Assembly: GCA_002502625.1 (NCBI GenBank)
Contig: DAPV01000041.1
Span: 1-47,470 of the forward strand
Direction: 5' to 3'
From: Euryarchaeota archaeon UBA125
GTDB taxonomy: Archaea; Thermoplasmatota; Poseidoniia; Poseidoniales; Thalassarchaeaceae
Length of the DNA: 47,470 nucleotides
Positions 24,377 through 33,601 of the stretch are shown one piece after another. A program made the position numbers and the translations under genes. Below the pieces are notes generated by a model. It worked only from the letters and a program-made list of their open reading frames with translations. It had not been told where the DNA came from and ran no database searches. The stretch's first letter is position 1, and the number at the start of each line of letters is the position of its first letter.

Positions 24377-27247
24377 TTAAATTATTCGAACAATAACAGG
24401 GAATGAAATATTTGCTTGCATATCATCTCTAATCCGTTCAATTTCCGTTACTCGGTTTGATAGTTGTTCATGCAAAGATCGGATAATACCCCTTTTCATT
24501 CTTAACCATCGAGGGTCTACTGTTTCATTTTTTAACATTGAATTCCATTCAGCCTTTCGAATCTGTTCTTCTTCTCCTTCGATTCTACTCATCCAAGCTT
24601 GATGAGAATTTTCTGTAAGTTCAGTCAATAAAGGCATTAATCTCATTCGTTCTTGATTTAATAAAGCCGTATGAATTTGAGTTCTTGCAGATTCTATGAT
24701 TTCCTTTTCTTTCTCAGTTAGAACAGTTCGACAAGGTTCTGAATGTAATTGTGACCATGGATTATTCATAATTTCTTGAATGGGTTCTCCACGTTTATCT
24801 AACACTAACCATCTTCTAATTTTGGATTCTCTTAATCCATTTATCTTCCACTCTACTCCAACGAAATATTTGGTATTGGGCGGAATTTCATCAATTCGAA
24901 TATTTTCTGCAATTAATACAGAACCAGAAACACCCTCAGCAAAATTTCGTTTGTTATCTGAAGATATTGCAAGTTGAACAATAGGGTGCCAAGGAGATAG
25001 AAAAATCACATCATTTCGTTCTCTTGCAAGATTATTGTCATAAGTGGCTTCAATCCAATGAGGGCCTGAAGTGGTATCCATTCGATTCAATAAATCCAAC
25101 CACCTAGAACTACCTCTAGCATAATTGATACTCCCTTGGATAATAATTTCTGACATTCTAATCATTACCATATTATTTGTGTCACGATAATGTTCACCTC
25201 CGTTGGCAACGATCCAAGATTCTAATATTGACTGGATCGAAGAAGAATCCAATGCTAATTCACGATTCAATATATCCTGTCTAACTGCTTGTACACCAGG
25301 ATCTTCTCCTATGGCAATTCTTTCTTTGAGAGATGCTTCTTCTGTCCAAGTATTTCTTGAATTTAGTAAATCTTCAACATCATCATCGTGATTTTCTCGA
25401 TAAGTTTCTAGATCTACAATTTTATGTCCTGTATCCAGATTATTCCGTTCAATATTTTTTGATATTTCTTGTTCTGCAAGTACTTTCATAGCTTTTCCAA
25501 GCATAGGATCTACCATTCCTAAAGACGATTCAAAGATATGAATTCTATGCAATAATCGTCCTAAAATTGAAGCATCAATTGTTCCTTCTACACATAGATT
25601 TGCAATTTGTATAATTGGACTTTTTTGACCATATCTATCTAATCTACCAATTCGTTGCTCTAACTTCATTGGATTCCATGGTAAATCATAATTCACCAAT
25701 CGATGACAATGTTGTTGATCTAATCCTTCACTTCCGACTTCACTACTCAATAAAATATTGATATCACCTTGAGCAAATCGAGCACGAATATTATCTCTTT
25801 CTGCCATAGGTGTTTTACCAGTCAATATTTCGACAAGAAAACCATCCTTTTCTAAATTGTACTTAAGATGATTTAGAGTTCCGTGAAATTGTGAAAATAA
25901 TAAGACTCCCCCCTCATCATGATCAAAAGTTTCGTTCAACCAAGCACGTAAAGCATCTAGTTTGGTATCTTTATCACCTAGGTTTTTTGCAGCATTTATT
26001 AGACCTCTTTTATTGCCTAATCTATTGATTAATCTTCTAGTAATTTCATCCTGATCATCTGTAGTTTCTTGAAGTTCATCCCTAACTTCGTCAATTTTTC
26101 CGAGTACATGTTTTGCATATGCTGGTAGGCACGATGATGCCATTCGCTCAGGTATTACTGATGCCCAGTCAAATTTTTTACTATCTGGATTTTTGATTCG
26201 TTGTAATGTCTGTGACCAACGTCTTGCAGCGTGGTATAAATTCCATTCTTCTTCAGTCAATACCACTTGTAGAATAATGGGTACTCTTTGAGCAAGATCT
26301 AGATCTAGATCCTTTCTACGCGTTCTTACTAACATATCATTCAAAGGTCTCATCTCTCTCAATAAATCAATGACTCTTTTCCTTACTATCCCAGAAGATT
26401 CAGAAATATCATCCATTAATGCTCTAATTTCTACTAATCTAGGGTCGTCGGCTATTGAAGCAGTGTGTAATAATCTATTCAGCTCAGTCCTGATATTTTC
26501 TGAATTAATAGGATCACTAGAAATCAAGTCTATTGTTCGATGAATGGAAGCAGTAGGGCTCATAGTCCTGTAATATGCCATAATATTTGGCCATCTATCA
26601 GGGGCAATTAGAGATAACAGAACATATAGATCTTCACTTTGTAGATTAACTGGTGTAGCAGTCAGTAACATTTTCCATTTTGAACTAAGTATTAGCATCT
26701 GAATACCATCATGTAGTCGTGATTTGGGATTTCTAGCATGGTGTGCCTCATCCATTATTGTTAGCATTAAATTGAGGTTACGATCTACTAATGAATCTAA
26801 TATTTCTGCTCTACGTAATATGCCATGACTTACAATCACAACATCATCCCCCCCATTTTCTAGCTGATCTAAAGCCATCAGAAATTCAGAGCATGATTTG
26901 GGAGTAATTGCATCAATTTCTACTCTATGATGTAATTCTTGTTTCCATTTTGATCTTAGACCTCCTGGACAGGTAATTAGTACTCCTCCCCTTTCTCCTC
27001 TTGCTTGTAATTCTCTTATTGCTATAATTGCAGAAATGGTTTTTCCGAGTCCAACTTCGTCAGCTACCAAAACCCCTCCCCAAGGGCCAGCAAGCATTCT
27101 GGCTATTGGAAGATGTTGGTGAGGCTGATCATCCCATCTTCCAAAATTCATCGAGAGAGATTGATCTGATGAAGGCAATCTCATTTCCATTTCTGCTTGA
27201 ATCATTTTCCATGTTGATGATTCATGAATTGAATATTCTAGAGTCAT
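24377..27247 (-). CDS. SNF2-family (RapA/HepA-like) DEAH helicase
   Basis: A 956-residue SNF2 ATPase. Domain 1 has VADEVGLGKT (Walker A, residues 61-70), VLITCPGGLRSKWKQEL, IMDEAHHARN (166-169 DEAH) and LLTATPVN (about 197). An inserted helical region follows (about 230-420). Domain 2 has GVLLFSQFHGTLNHL, LLSSEVGSEGLDQQ, the YDLPWNPMKLEQRIGRLDR block and RYGQ (arginine fingers about 530). The last 370 residues resemble the C-terminal region of RapA/HepA-type enzymes and end in Glu/Arg-rich coiled coil. Such proteins translocate on double-stranded DNA and remodel protein-DNA complexes. GGAGG before ATG 27247 sets the start. It is downstream of the Lrp regulator on the same strand. Confidence 0.88.
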   Translation of the reverse strand: MTLEYSIHESSTWKMIQAEMEMRLPSSDQSLSMNFGRWDDQPHQHLPIARMLAGPWGGVLVADEVGLGKTISAIIAIRELQARGERGGVLITCPGGLRSKWKQELHHRVEIDAITPKSCSEFLMALDQLENGGDDVVIVSHGILRRAEILDSLVDRNLNLMLTIMDEAHHARNPKSRLHDGIQMLILSSKWKMLLTATPVNLQSEDLYVLLSLIAPDRWPNIMAYYRTMSPTASIHRTIDLISSDPINSENIRTELNRLLHTASIADDPRLVEIRALMDDISESSGIVRKRVIDLLREMRPLNDMLVRTRRKDLDLDLAQRVPIILQVVLTEEEWNLYHAARRWSQTLQRIKNPDSKKFDWASVIPERMASSCLPAYAKHVLGKIDEVRDELQETTDDQDEITRRLINRLGNKRGLINAAKNLGDKDTKLDALRAWLNETFDHDEGGVLLFSQFHGTLNHLKYNLEKDGFLVEILTGKTPMAERDNIRARFAQGDINILLSSEVGSEGLDQQHCHRLVNYDLPWNPMKLEQRIGRLDRYGQKSPIIQIANLCVEGTIDASILGRLLHRIHIFESSLGMVDPMLGKAMKVLAEQEISKNIERNNLDTGHKIVDLETYRENHDDDVEDLLNSRNTWTEEASLKERIAIGEDPGVQAVRQDILNRELALDSSSIQSILESWIVANGGEHYRDTNNMVMIRMSEIIIQGSINYARGSSRWLDLLNRMDTTSGPHWIEATYDNNLARERNDVIFLSPWHPIVQLAISSDNKRNFAEGVSGSVLIAENIRIDEIPPNTKYFVGVEWKINGLRESKIRRWLVLDKRGEPIQEIMNNPWSQLHSEPCRTVLTEKEKEIIESARTQIHTALLNQERMRLMPLLTELTENSHQAWMSRIEGEEEQIRKAEWNSMLKNETVDPRWLRMKRGIIRSLHEQLSNRVTEIERIRDDMQANISFPVIVRII

Positions 27248-27275
27248 ATGATATAACCTCCACATCGAGGGGTTT

Positions 27276-27740
27276 TCAATCGTATGATTCTGAATCTTCT
27301 GGTAATCCTATCCAAGTGTTCTTTACAGTATTCAAAACCATGTGCGTATGAGATCGTTCTATTCCATCTAGAGAGAGTACCGTTTTGGTAAAGTTGTTCA
27401 GATCTTCTCTGTCTCTTGCTAAAGCAACAACCATGGAATCGTAATCTCCAGTAACGTCGTAAACAGAAACTACTCTGGGATCTTCTGCTATCTTTCCCTG
27501 AATTTCTAATAAACGACCTTTCTCTATTCTGATTCCAACAACTACTGTCATCCTCCAACCTATTTTTTCGGGATTTAGTCGAATAGAGTAACCTTCTATT
27601 ATACCCAATTGTTCCATTCTCTTGATACGATTGCTCACGGTTCCTTGTGATACTCCTACCAAATCTGCTACAGTTCTGTTGGACATAGTAGCATCGGTAA
27701 ATAAAATGGCCAATATGGCCCGGTCCGTCACATCGAGCAT
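27276..27740 (-). CDS. Lrp/AsnC family transcriptional regulator
   Basis: A 154-residue regulator of standard Lrp length. An N-terminal winged helix-turn-helix (DRAILAILFTDATMSNRT, then VADLVGVSQGTVSNRIKRM, residues about 5-50) binds DNA. The C-terminal RAM domain (VVVGIRIEKGRLLEIQ, DVTGDYDSMVVALAR, HTHMVLNTVK) mediates oligomerisation and effector (often amino acid) sensing. ATG 27740 is preceded by GGGAG. The longer frame to 27797 would add an unlikely basic leader. It lies 57 bases after the exported-protein gene and 28 bases before the SNF2 gene on the same strand. Lrp regulators often control their own operon; no operator was identified. Confidence 0.88.
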   Translation of the reverse strand: MLDVTDRAILAILFTDATMSNRTVADLVGVSQGTVSNRIKRMEQLGIIEGYSIRLNPEKIGWRMTVVVGIRIEKGRLLEIQGKIAEDPRVVSVYDVTGDYDSMVVALARDREDLNNFTKTVLSLDGIERSHTHMVLNTVKNTWIGLPEDSESYD

Positions 27741-27797
27741 GCCGCATCTCCCTTCGGGATATCGCAGTTCGGTCCGCCGCTCTTGAAGTTTACACAT

Positions 27798-28862
27798 CTA
27801 AGTTTCCGGAAAGACGATATCTAGTACCCATCGTTCGTATCCATCAACCTCTAATCGTATTGTACAAGGCTCATTTTTTCCTAGTTTAGAGATTTGACGA
27901 ATTTTTATTTTCTTAGTTGTTCGAGAAGGAATTTCTTTGGGTATTTCATTTAACGAACATCTCCAGAAACCATTTCCATCGATTGTTATTTCTTTAACAA
28001 GTGCCTGCCTAGTAGCGATTTCAATAAAATAATCATAATCTTCATCATTGTTTTTTCTAATGATCAATGGACGTATTAATGGCATATTTTGTTGCCTTTT
28101 TTTTTCAGATTGGATTACAAGTATACTTCCAATAATTCCGGAGAAAATTAATAGAAACGAAGTTGCATAATTTTTGTTACTTTCTTGATTTTGATAAAGA
28201 ATTATTTCAGAACTTCCAGATCCTTGTATTTCTTTTGATTCTAGAGAAATTAGAGACACTATAGCAATTAGGTCTTCATTTCCAATATTCCAACTTTCTA
28301 ATGCATTAGCTTCTATTTGATGAGTCCATTGGTTTTCTGCACCTTTTGTTCTATTTATATCCGAGTCCCAAGCATGATAGGAAACCACATTTGTTTCAGT
28401 AGGTCCTATGGGATGTTCTGAAATTGACACAGATCTTTTCAATAACAACCACTGTAGAACAACTGTTTGATCTAGTTCATTTTCTAATGTTGTTTGAGCT
28501 TCCAATATTATCTCACTATCATTTCCTTGTTTTACGCTTAATTCAATATCTATACTATCTATATCAATAGATAAATTTTCATTCGATTTATTCCAATAAA
28601 TACCTTGAATGAAAATGTCTCCATTTTGCGCATTAAGATCTTGAGCACGCTCAGTTGCAGCAGTAATATGTAGTGAGCTATTGGCATCTAAGTACCAGAC
28701 TAATAGTTCTAAATCACCATTTTCAACTGAAGAAACAATAGCTTGCGGAATATTTTGGTTTGATGGAGTATTTTCATCAACAAATATTTCTACTAATGGA
28801 ATAGCGTCTACAATAGGGGCTAGAATGATGAAAAATGTAAGAATAATACCAACTTTTTTCAT
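27798..28862 (-). CDS. Exported, membrane-anchored protein of unknown function
   Basis: A 354-residue protein I cannot name. It has a signal peptide (MKKVGIILTFFIILAPIVDA), an extracytoplasmic domain of about 210 residues rich in Asn and Ser with many N-glycosylation-type sites (NKSNENLS, NSSLHI), one membrane segment (YATSFLLIFSGIIGSILVI) and a basic cytosolic C-terminal domain of about 100 residues (FIEIATRQALVKEI, GNGFWRCSLN, SRTTKKIKIRQISK). The start at ATG 28862 overlaps the NSUN stop codon (ATGA) and has GGAGAG before it, so the two are translationally coupled. A longer frame exists but overlaps the methyltransferase. Confidence 0.7.
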   Translation of the reverse strand: MKKVGIILTFFIILAPIVDAIPLVEIFVDENTPSNQNIPQAIVSSVENGDLELLVWYLDANSSLHITAATERAQDLNAQNGDIFIQGIYWNKSNENLSIDIDSIDIELSVKQGNDSEIILEAQTTLENELDQTVVLQWLLLKRSVSISEHPIGPTETNVVSYHAWDSDINRTKGAENQWTHQIEANALESWNIGNEDLIAIVSLISLESKEIQGSGSSEIILYQNQESNKNYATSFLLIFSGIIGSILVIQSEKKRQQNMPLIRPLIIRKNNDEDYDYFIEIATRQALVKEITIDGNGFWRCSLNEIPKEIPSRTTKKIKIRQISKLGKNEPCTIRLEVDGYERWVLDIVFPET

Positions 28863-30472
28863 GTAGTTCTCTCCATCATTTTTCTTAGAATTATATCTTC
28901 TTGTTGTTTCCACATTTGTGAGATTCGTTCTCCGGCCCAAATAGGAATTCTCCAAAGAATTCCATGTCGTTCTAAAATCAATAAATGACTACCAGAAATA
29001 AAATTTTCAGTATTTTCACTTGGTCCATCATTTTCAACAATTTGAGATGCAGTTTCTATATTTACATTATGAATTCTCGATCCAGTTTCATTTATTTCAA
29101 TTGAATGTAAACCTTCAGAACTTAGTCTGTAATTTCTAGCATCTCTCTTTTCCCATGCACGAATTCCAAGATGAATCAAGTTTAGAGGAGGCCATTGTGA
29201 GCCCTCATGTATTCTATCAGGTCTTGATTTGGTTTCTTGAGACCATATTTTATCCATGATGCAACTATTACTCCACAGAATTCGCTTTCCTTTAGTCCAC
29301 AGACTAGAATTGTCAGTTCCGGGTGCATACATTTCAGAAATTAATGGTAATTCCTCGATGTTAATCGGTATTGGATATACTCCTTTTCGATTTGGATTAG
29401 GAGGTATTCGTCGGCAATTATCTTTTATTGAACTCTCAGTCTCTCTATTTACTCGAATTTTTGCAACAAAAAATCCACCATGCTCCGACTCATCCTGATG
29501 TATTCGAATACAATTTGTTATCATTTTTTGAATTTCTAAGTTTTTTGACGGCTCAAATCTTTCATCTTCAATTGGGTTGATTTCGTCATCTAATACTGTC
29601 CAATTATTCATTCCATTTCTGCATGAAAGTCCCTTTAATGTGTCATCTTCTATTTTTTCTAATTCGATTCCTTTTTCATTTTCTAAAATTCTGGAAATCA
29701 CTGCTTCATTTTCAATTGGATCAAGAGAACATGTAGAATATACAATAACTGACCCTGATCGAGCTATTTTTATTGCGCGAGATAACAGATCAACTTGTAA
29801 TGTGTGTAATCTTTTCCCAGCAGATGGTTTCCATTTTTTCCAAACATCAGGATTTTTTCTAGTAGTCGCAGATCCGGTACAAGGAGCATCAACTAATATT
29901 GCATCATATCCACTACCCGGAATTTTAGGAATATGTCTTCCATCATGCTGAACAATCATAATATTTGGAAGAGATATTCGTTGGGTATTTGCAACTAGAG
30001 TATTGGTTCTCTTTTTTGATACATCATTTGCTATTACTGCCCCAGTTCCTTGTAAGACTTCGGCAATATGCGTACTCTTTGAACCAGGAGATGCACACAT
30101 ATCAAGAATAATTTGATTTTCTTGGATTTCTAGAACTAGAGAAGGAATCATTGAAACAGCTTCTTGTCGAGTAATTCTGCCTGTCTCATGCAAAGCGATG
30201 AATAATTTTCGATGCTCTGGTGGTATATTACCCCTAATCCATGGCATGACCCATCCATTAGGGCACCATTCAATTTCTTTAGCACCCATTTCAATAATTT
30301 GATTTTTTACCCAATTGAATTCTCTTCTAAGAGGATTAATTCTGATGGTTTCCGTTAATCTAGGTAATGCAGCCTCTAACCATGAATCTGAATTGTCCGT
30401 CCAATATGCTGCAGCTTTGAGTAAGAGACTATCTAATGCCTGCTCTCTCCAAGGTCGCAGGTCGTCTGCCAT
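28859..30472 (-). CDS. NOL1/NOP2/Sun-family RNA cytosine-C5 methyltransferase
   Basis: A 537-residue SAM-dependent m5C methyltransferase of tRNA or rRNA. Signatures in order are INPLRREFNWVKNQI (N1 region), LDMCASPGSKSTHIAEVLQG (SAM motif I, about residues 114-133), VDAPCTGSATTRKNPDVW (motif IV with release Cys, about 196) and VYSTCSLDPIENEAVI (motif VI with catalytic Cys, about 249). Both catalytic cysteines are intact. The C-terminal 200 residues extend beyond the core and may include a PUA-like RNA-binding module, as in RsmF; this part is not well conserved by eye. It is the first gene of a minus-strand operon with the exported protein and probably the Lrp regulator. Confidence 0.88.
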   Translation of the reverse strand: MADDLRPWREQALDSLLLKAAAYWTDNSDSWLEAALPRLTETIRINPLRREFNWVKNQIIEMGAKEIEWCPNGWVMPWIRGNIPPEHRKLFIALHETGRITRQEAVSMIPSLVLEIQENQIILDMCASPGSKSTHIAEVLQGTGAVIANDVSKKRTNTLVANTQRISLPNIMIVQHDGRHIPKIPGSGYDAILVDAPCTGSATTRKNPDVWKKWKPSAGKRLHTLQVDLLSRAIKIARSGSVIVYSTCSLDPIENEAVISRILENEKGIELEKIEDDTLKGLSCRNGMNNWTVLDDEINPIEDERFEPSKNLEIQKMITNCIRIHQDESEHGGFFVAKIRVNRETESSIKDNCRRIPPNPNRKGVYPIPINIEELPLISEMYAPGTDNSSLWTKGKRILWSNSCIMDKIWSQETKSRPDRIHEGSQWPPLNLIHLGIRAWEKRDARNYRLSSEGLHSIEINETGSRIHNVNIETASQIVENDGPSENTENFISGSHLLILERHGILWRIPIWAGERISQMWKQQEDIILRKMMERTT

Positions 30473-30547
30473 GTTGTGTCGTGAATGTTCATCAGATATC
30501 GTAATGTTGGATTACTAGATTAATGGTCATGACATTATGGTGGGGAC

Positions 30548-31609
30548 ATGAACATGTGGCTGGGGGTCGAACCTCTTTTGCAACTCTTGGTGCTCTCACT
30601 CCCAATATTGTGGATTGTTGATTGGCGTTTTTCTCGTATTAAAATCAGATCAATTCAATTAGCTAAATTTTTTTCATATTATGTTTTGATACTTCTTTTG
30701 ATCATTGTGATTCAAGGGATTATAGGTCATTTTCAAACCCCATTACATAGTCATGCTGTATTGTGGGGTGTCTCAGATTCAATTATGATGTCATCTATTC
30801 ATTTTTCTTACGGTCCTGAGGGTCGTCTAATTCTGATTGGATTATTCTATTGGATATACACTATTCTTAGAAAGACAAAATCATTTAGTTTTCAAAAATC
30901 AATTTATTCAATTCCATTATTACCTATTATTGGTGTTGGAACTTCAGCACAATCTTTTGCACCAGTAACTAATATGGCAGTTAGTTCATATGCTCCTATT
31001 CCAACAATATATCCATTCATTTTTTCATTAATTATTGGTATAATATTAGGTGAAGCAATATTAAGGTCGATACCATTGATTTTAGAAAAAAATCTCACAA
31101 TAAGAGAATCTCGATTTGTAATTATTCTTTGGACTCTACTTGTTATTCTTGTATCATATGAAGATTCAATTTCATCAATTTTACCTTTTAGTACTACATT
31201 TTCATTAATTTTCTTTTCATCGATAATGATGATTTCAGACATTATCGGAGGATTTTCAGAAACATTTCCAGAATCTAAAGGAGAAACGTGGCCATCCTTA
31301 GCCTTCACTTTCTTCTTGATTACTGTAGCATTATTACTAATTTATTTCTACTCGTTAGAAAGATCTCTTTTAGGAATAGGGATAATATCAATTTTTGCTA
31401 CCTTGGGTTCTCAACTTCCTATCTTAGGTTTTGATAATCGCAACAGATCTGCACACAGATGGTGTATTTTCGGAGTTGGAATCTCCTCATTATTATTGAT
31501 TAGTTTCGTTACTTTAGATGACATTTCGATTAAAATTATGACAGTAACAATTCTGCTTACTCCTATGACTTGGAATATTGTTGATAAATATCTCGTTCGA
31601 AGTAATTAA
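30548..31609 (+). CDS. Polytopic membrane protein of unknown function
   Basis: A 353-residue hydrophobic protein with about 9-10 predicted membrane segments (for example QLLVLSLPILWIVDWRF, FSYYVLILLLIIVIQGII, FIFSLIIGIILGEAIL, FVIILWTLLVILVSY, and TFFLITVALLLIYFYSL). I recognise no transporter or enzyme signature. A His-containing loop (HFQTPLHSHAVLW) after the second segment is the most polar part of the membrane region. GGTGGGG precedes ATG 30548. It is divergent from the NSUN gene by 75 bases. Confidence 0.65.
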   Translation: MNMWLGVEPLLQLLVLSLPILWIVDWRFSRIKIRSIQLAKFFSYYVLILLLIIVIQGIIGHFQTPLHSHAVLWGVSDSIMMSSIHFSYGPEGRLILIGLFYWIYTILRKTKSFSFQKSIYSIPLLPIIGVGTSAQSFAPVTNMAVSSYAPIPTIYPFIFSLIIGIILGEAILRSIPLILEKNLTIRESRFVIILWTLLVILVSYEDSISSILPFSTTFSLIFFSSIMMISDIIGGFSETFPESKGETWPSLAFTFFLITVALLLIYFYSLERSLLGIGIISIFATLGSQLPILGFDNRNRSAHRWCIFGVGISSLLLISFVTLDDISIKIMTVTILLTPMTWNIVDKYLVRSN

Positions 31610-31708
31610 GATAATAATGGCCACATTAAGAGTTATTTTGCGGCTATCATTAAATATCTAATTCAAGACTTTCAGTTATCGGTCCTATTGGATCGGGATG
31701 GGATAAAA

Positions 31709-32077
31709 ATGCAACATATAGAGCAACGCAGGTCTTCAAGATATGGAAAAGGCGAACACAAAGTCATACGTACTGATACTAATGAGACAGTACGCAAACT
31801 TCGAAGTTTGACGGAACGCGCTAGACTCTACGGTCGTGCTGAAGGTTCTTTGGTTCCAGTCGAGGCTCTAGTAACAATTGAAACAGAACATTGGGTTTGG
31901 CAAACTGTTGATCGTGAAACACTCTCAGAATTAACACATCGTCTTGTTCTTCAAATGAGAGATGGTAGAAGAAGAGAGTTATTCATGACTCACTCATTAG
32001 ATGCTGCTGTTGAGTCTGCGTCGAGGATTGTTGAGTTCCATGATGGAGTCGTTTTAGTCGAAGCTTTAGCCCCTTAA
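31709..32077 (+). CDS. Small soluble protein of unknown function
   Basis: A 122-residue basic and charged protein with no recognised domain. Its N-terminus is Arg/Lys-rich (HIEQRRSSRYGKGEHKVIR), followed by an alpha-beta region (VEALVTIETEHWVWQTVDR, then LTHRLVLQMRDGRRRELFM) and a final strand (IVEFHDGVVLVEAL). ATG 31709 has GGGATGGGAT before it; a TTG at 31688 is less likely. It sits between the membrane protein and Sec61-beta genes on the same strand. The codon pattern and clean frame support a real gene. Confidence 0.55.
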   Translation: MQHIEQRRSSRYGKGEHKVIRTDTNETVRKLRSLTERARLYGRAEGSLVPVEALVTIETEHWVWQTVDRETLSELTHRLVLQMRDGRRRELFMTHSLDAAVESASRIVEFHDGVVLVEALAP

Positions 32078-32138
32078 TCGACATCAACGGCATGCGTCAC
32101 CGTAAAATAGAGACCTCTGGTCGGGAGGGATGGTTAGT

Positions 32139-32330
32139 ATGGCTAAGAAGAAGGATAACAGCGGCATTCAACAGGCTGCTGGATTGATTCGATATTTCGA
32201 TGAAGAGTCAGAAGATGCTCTTCAAATTCCGAAGGGTGCAGTGTATTTTGCATGTTTTTCAATGTCCATCATTATCTATTTGGCAAACCATGGTGTTTGG
32301 CAATGGATATGGGAAAAAATATTTGGATAA
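32139..32330 (+). CDS. secG: Preprotein translocase subunit Sec61-beta
   Basis: A 63-residue protein with the archaeal Sec61-beta pattern: a short basic start (MAKKKDNSG), the conserved AAGLIRYFDEE cytosolic segment, and one C-terminal membrane helix (AVYFACFSMSIIIYLANHGV). It is the peripheral small subunit of the SecYE translocon. ATG 32139 is used because GGGAGGG lies about nine bases upstream; the ATG at 32130 touches that site. It abuts the convergent gene at 32331. Confidence 0.9.
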   Translation: MAKKKDNSGIQQAAGLIRYFDEESEDALQIPKGAVYFACFSMSIIIYLANHGVWQWIWEKIFG

Positions 32331-33092
32331 TTATTCAGATTCTGTTAAATCAACGAATGGTATTTCATCATCATCCGATTCATTCATTTGCTCTTCTAAA
32401 TCAGATCTAGTTTTTGGATTTGCTAAAATTAGACCTCTTTCTGCTCTAGATAAAGCCCGTGAAACGGCTGGTGCGTTTCTATCATGAAGGGCTTGTCTAG
32501 CCATCGTAATATTTTCATCGACTCCCATTAATTGCTCCTTACCTATTTTGTCAACCTTGCCCCTTAGTTTCCTATATTGATCTGCGATGAGTTCTATATT
32601 TTCTGCCAATTCATATTTACTTGAATTTATCAATTCCGTCCAATTTGTTTGATGTTCATTTATTGGTGACTTAGTTTTTCTTCTAAATGCGAAAGGAAAA
32701 GTTGTTGCCCATGGATCTCTTCCTAAACTGGCAACAATATCAAATGCAATTCTTGCCGCATCATTCCTAGTTCCAATAATTTCTATTTTATTGAGATAAC
32801 ATCTTGCAAACAATCCAAACCCCCAATAAGATTCACTTCTGATTAATATTTTCAATTCATTTGATTGTACTGAAATAGTCCAACGCTGTTCATCAAATCC
32901 TGGACGTTCAATGAATTCAGGAGGGGAATGGGGGCCTAGAGAACTAAGTAAAGATCGGGTAACATCTCCTAGATATACTATACTTCCACCTTCAGGCCAA
33001 GCATTTGGTCTCAATATTCCTTCATTATCAACCTTCATTTGAGGGGATCCGGTACGAACCTGGGCCCAAAGTACGAATTTCCCCTCCTCCAT
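32331..33092 (-). CDS. Unidentified soluble protein
   Basis: A 253-residue protein I cannot assign. It has an N-terminal alpha-beta domain (MEEGKFVLWAQVRT, GSIVYLGDVTRSLLSSLG, RWTISVQSNELKILIRSES, FGLFARCYLNKIEIIGTRND, ARIAFDIVASLGRDPWA). A helical region about residues 150-235 follows, possibly coiled-coil (LAENIELIADQYRKLRGKVD, NAPAVSRALSRAERGLI). It ends in an acidic tail (MNESDDDEIPFVDLTESE). No signal peptide. It is convergent with Sec61-beta and divergent from the HhH protein. Confidence 0.6.
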   Translation of the reverse strand: MEEGKFVLWAQVRTGSPQMKVDNEGILRPNAWPEGGSIVYLGDVTRSLLSSLGPHSPPEFIERPGFDEQRWTISVQSNELKILIRSESYWGFGLFARCYLNKIEIIGTRNDAARIAFDIVASLGRDPWATTFPFAFRRKTKSPINEHQTNWTELINSSKYELAENIELIADQYRKLRGKVDKIGKEQLMGVDENITMARQALHDRNAPAVSRALSRAERGLILANPKTRSDLEEQMNESDDDEIPFVDLTESE

Positions 33093-33173
33093 GAAGTTCG
33101 CTTTACCTTCCTAGCAATGATTCCTGCGGTAATTTACGGTGATATTGATACGCCTCCAAGGGAGCGGAGGTTC

Positions 33174-33563
33174 ATGGCGAAGGTTAGTAAGAAGGTCATA
33201 GAAGCATTGACAGCAATTCCTGGAGTAGGTGAAGCGACTGCAAAGAAGTTAGCAGCAGCAGGCATGAGTTCCAAATCTGATGTAGTAAAAGCGGGTTTGA
33301 AAGGTTTGAAAGCTGCTGGAATAACAGCAGGAACAGCATCAAAGATTGCTAAAGCTGTAGCATCATCTAAAGTTAAGGCTGTTACAAAGAAAGCTAAAGC
33401 TGTTACAAAGAAAGCTAAACCTAAGAAAACAACCCCTTCCCCAGTTACCAAGTCTAAGGTTAGTACAGAAGAAAGTGGTGTTAGAGGCGATCAAATTGGG
33501 ACAAAAATTGCTGCTCCGAAAAGTGTTGCTGACATGCTCAAGAGAGTAAAACGATCAGATTAA
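33174..33563 (+). CDS. Helix-hairpin-helix protein with lysine/alanine-rich tail
   Basis: A 129-residue small DNA-binding candidate. Residues about 5-55 carry helix-hairpin-helix units: ALTAIPGVGEATAKKLAAAG, then a second helical repeat (KAGLKGLKAAGITAGTASKI). These bind DNA non-specifically in many repair proteins. The following Lys/Ala-rich stretch (AVTKKAK, repeated exactly) resembles histone H1 or nucleoid-protein tails. The last 35 residues are more mixed (KSVADMLKRVKRSD). GGAGCGGAGG precedes ATG 33174. The frame open to 33039 overlaps the divergent gene and is not used. Probably nucleoid-associated. Confidence 0.7.
   Translation: MAKVSKKVIEALTAIPGVGEATAKKLAAAGMSSKSDVVKAGLKGLKAAGITAGTASKIAKAVASSKVKAVTKKAKAVTKKAKPKKTTPSPVTKSKVSTEESGVRGDQIGTKIAAPKSVADMLKRVKRSD
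33378..33419 (+). repeat. Exact 21-bp tandem duplication in the Lys/Ala tail
   Basis: Two identical 21-base units lie at 33378-33398 and 33399-33419. Each encodes AVTKKAK in frame inside the HhH protein. The exact identity suggests recent slippage, which could lengthen or shorten the basic tail between strains. Confidence 0.85.
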
Positions 33564-33601
33564 CCGCTTTGATGAAGTAGTGTCTTATCTCTCTATCATT
33601 T

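Noticed and set aside
27244..27747. Second minus-strand frame of 167 residues over the Lrp gene
   Set aside because: Arg/Ser/Cys-rich out-of-frame translation of the Lrp regulator, which has clear HTH and RAM motifs.
31610..31660. Possible hairpin (ATGGCC / GGCTAT) after the membrane-protein gene
   Set aside because: Six-base stem with a G-T pair, a long loop and no following T tract; too weak to call a terminator.
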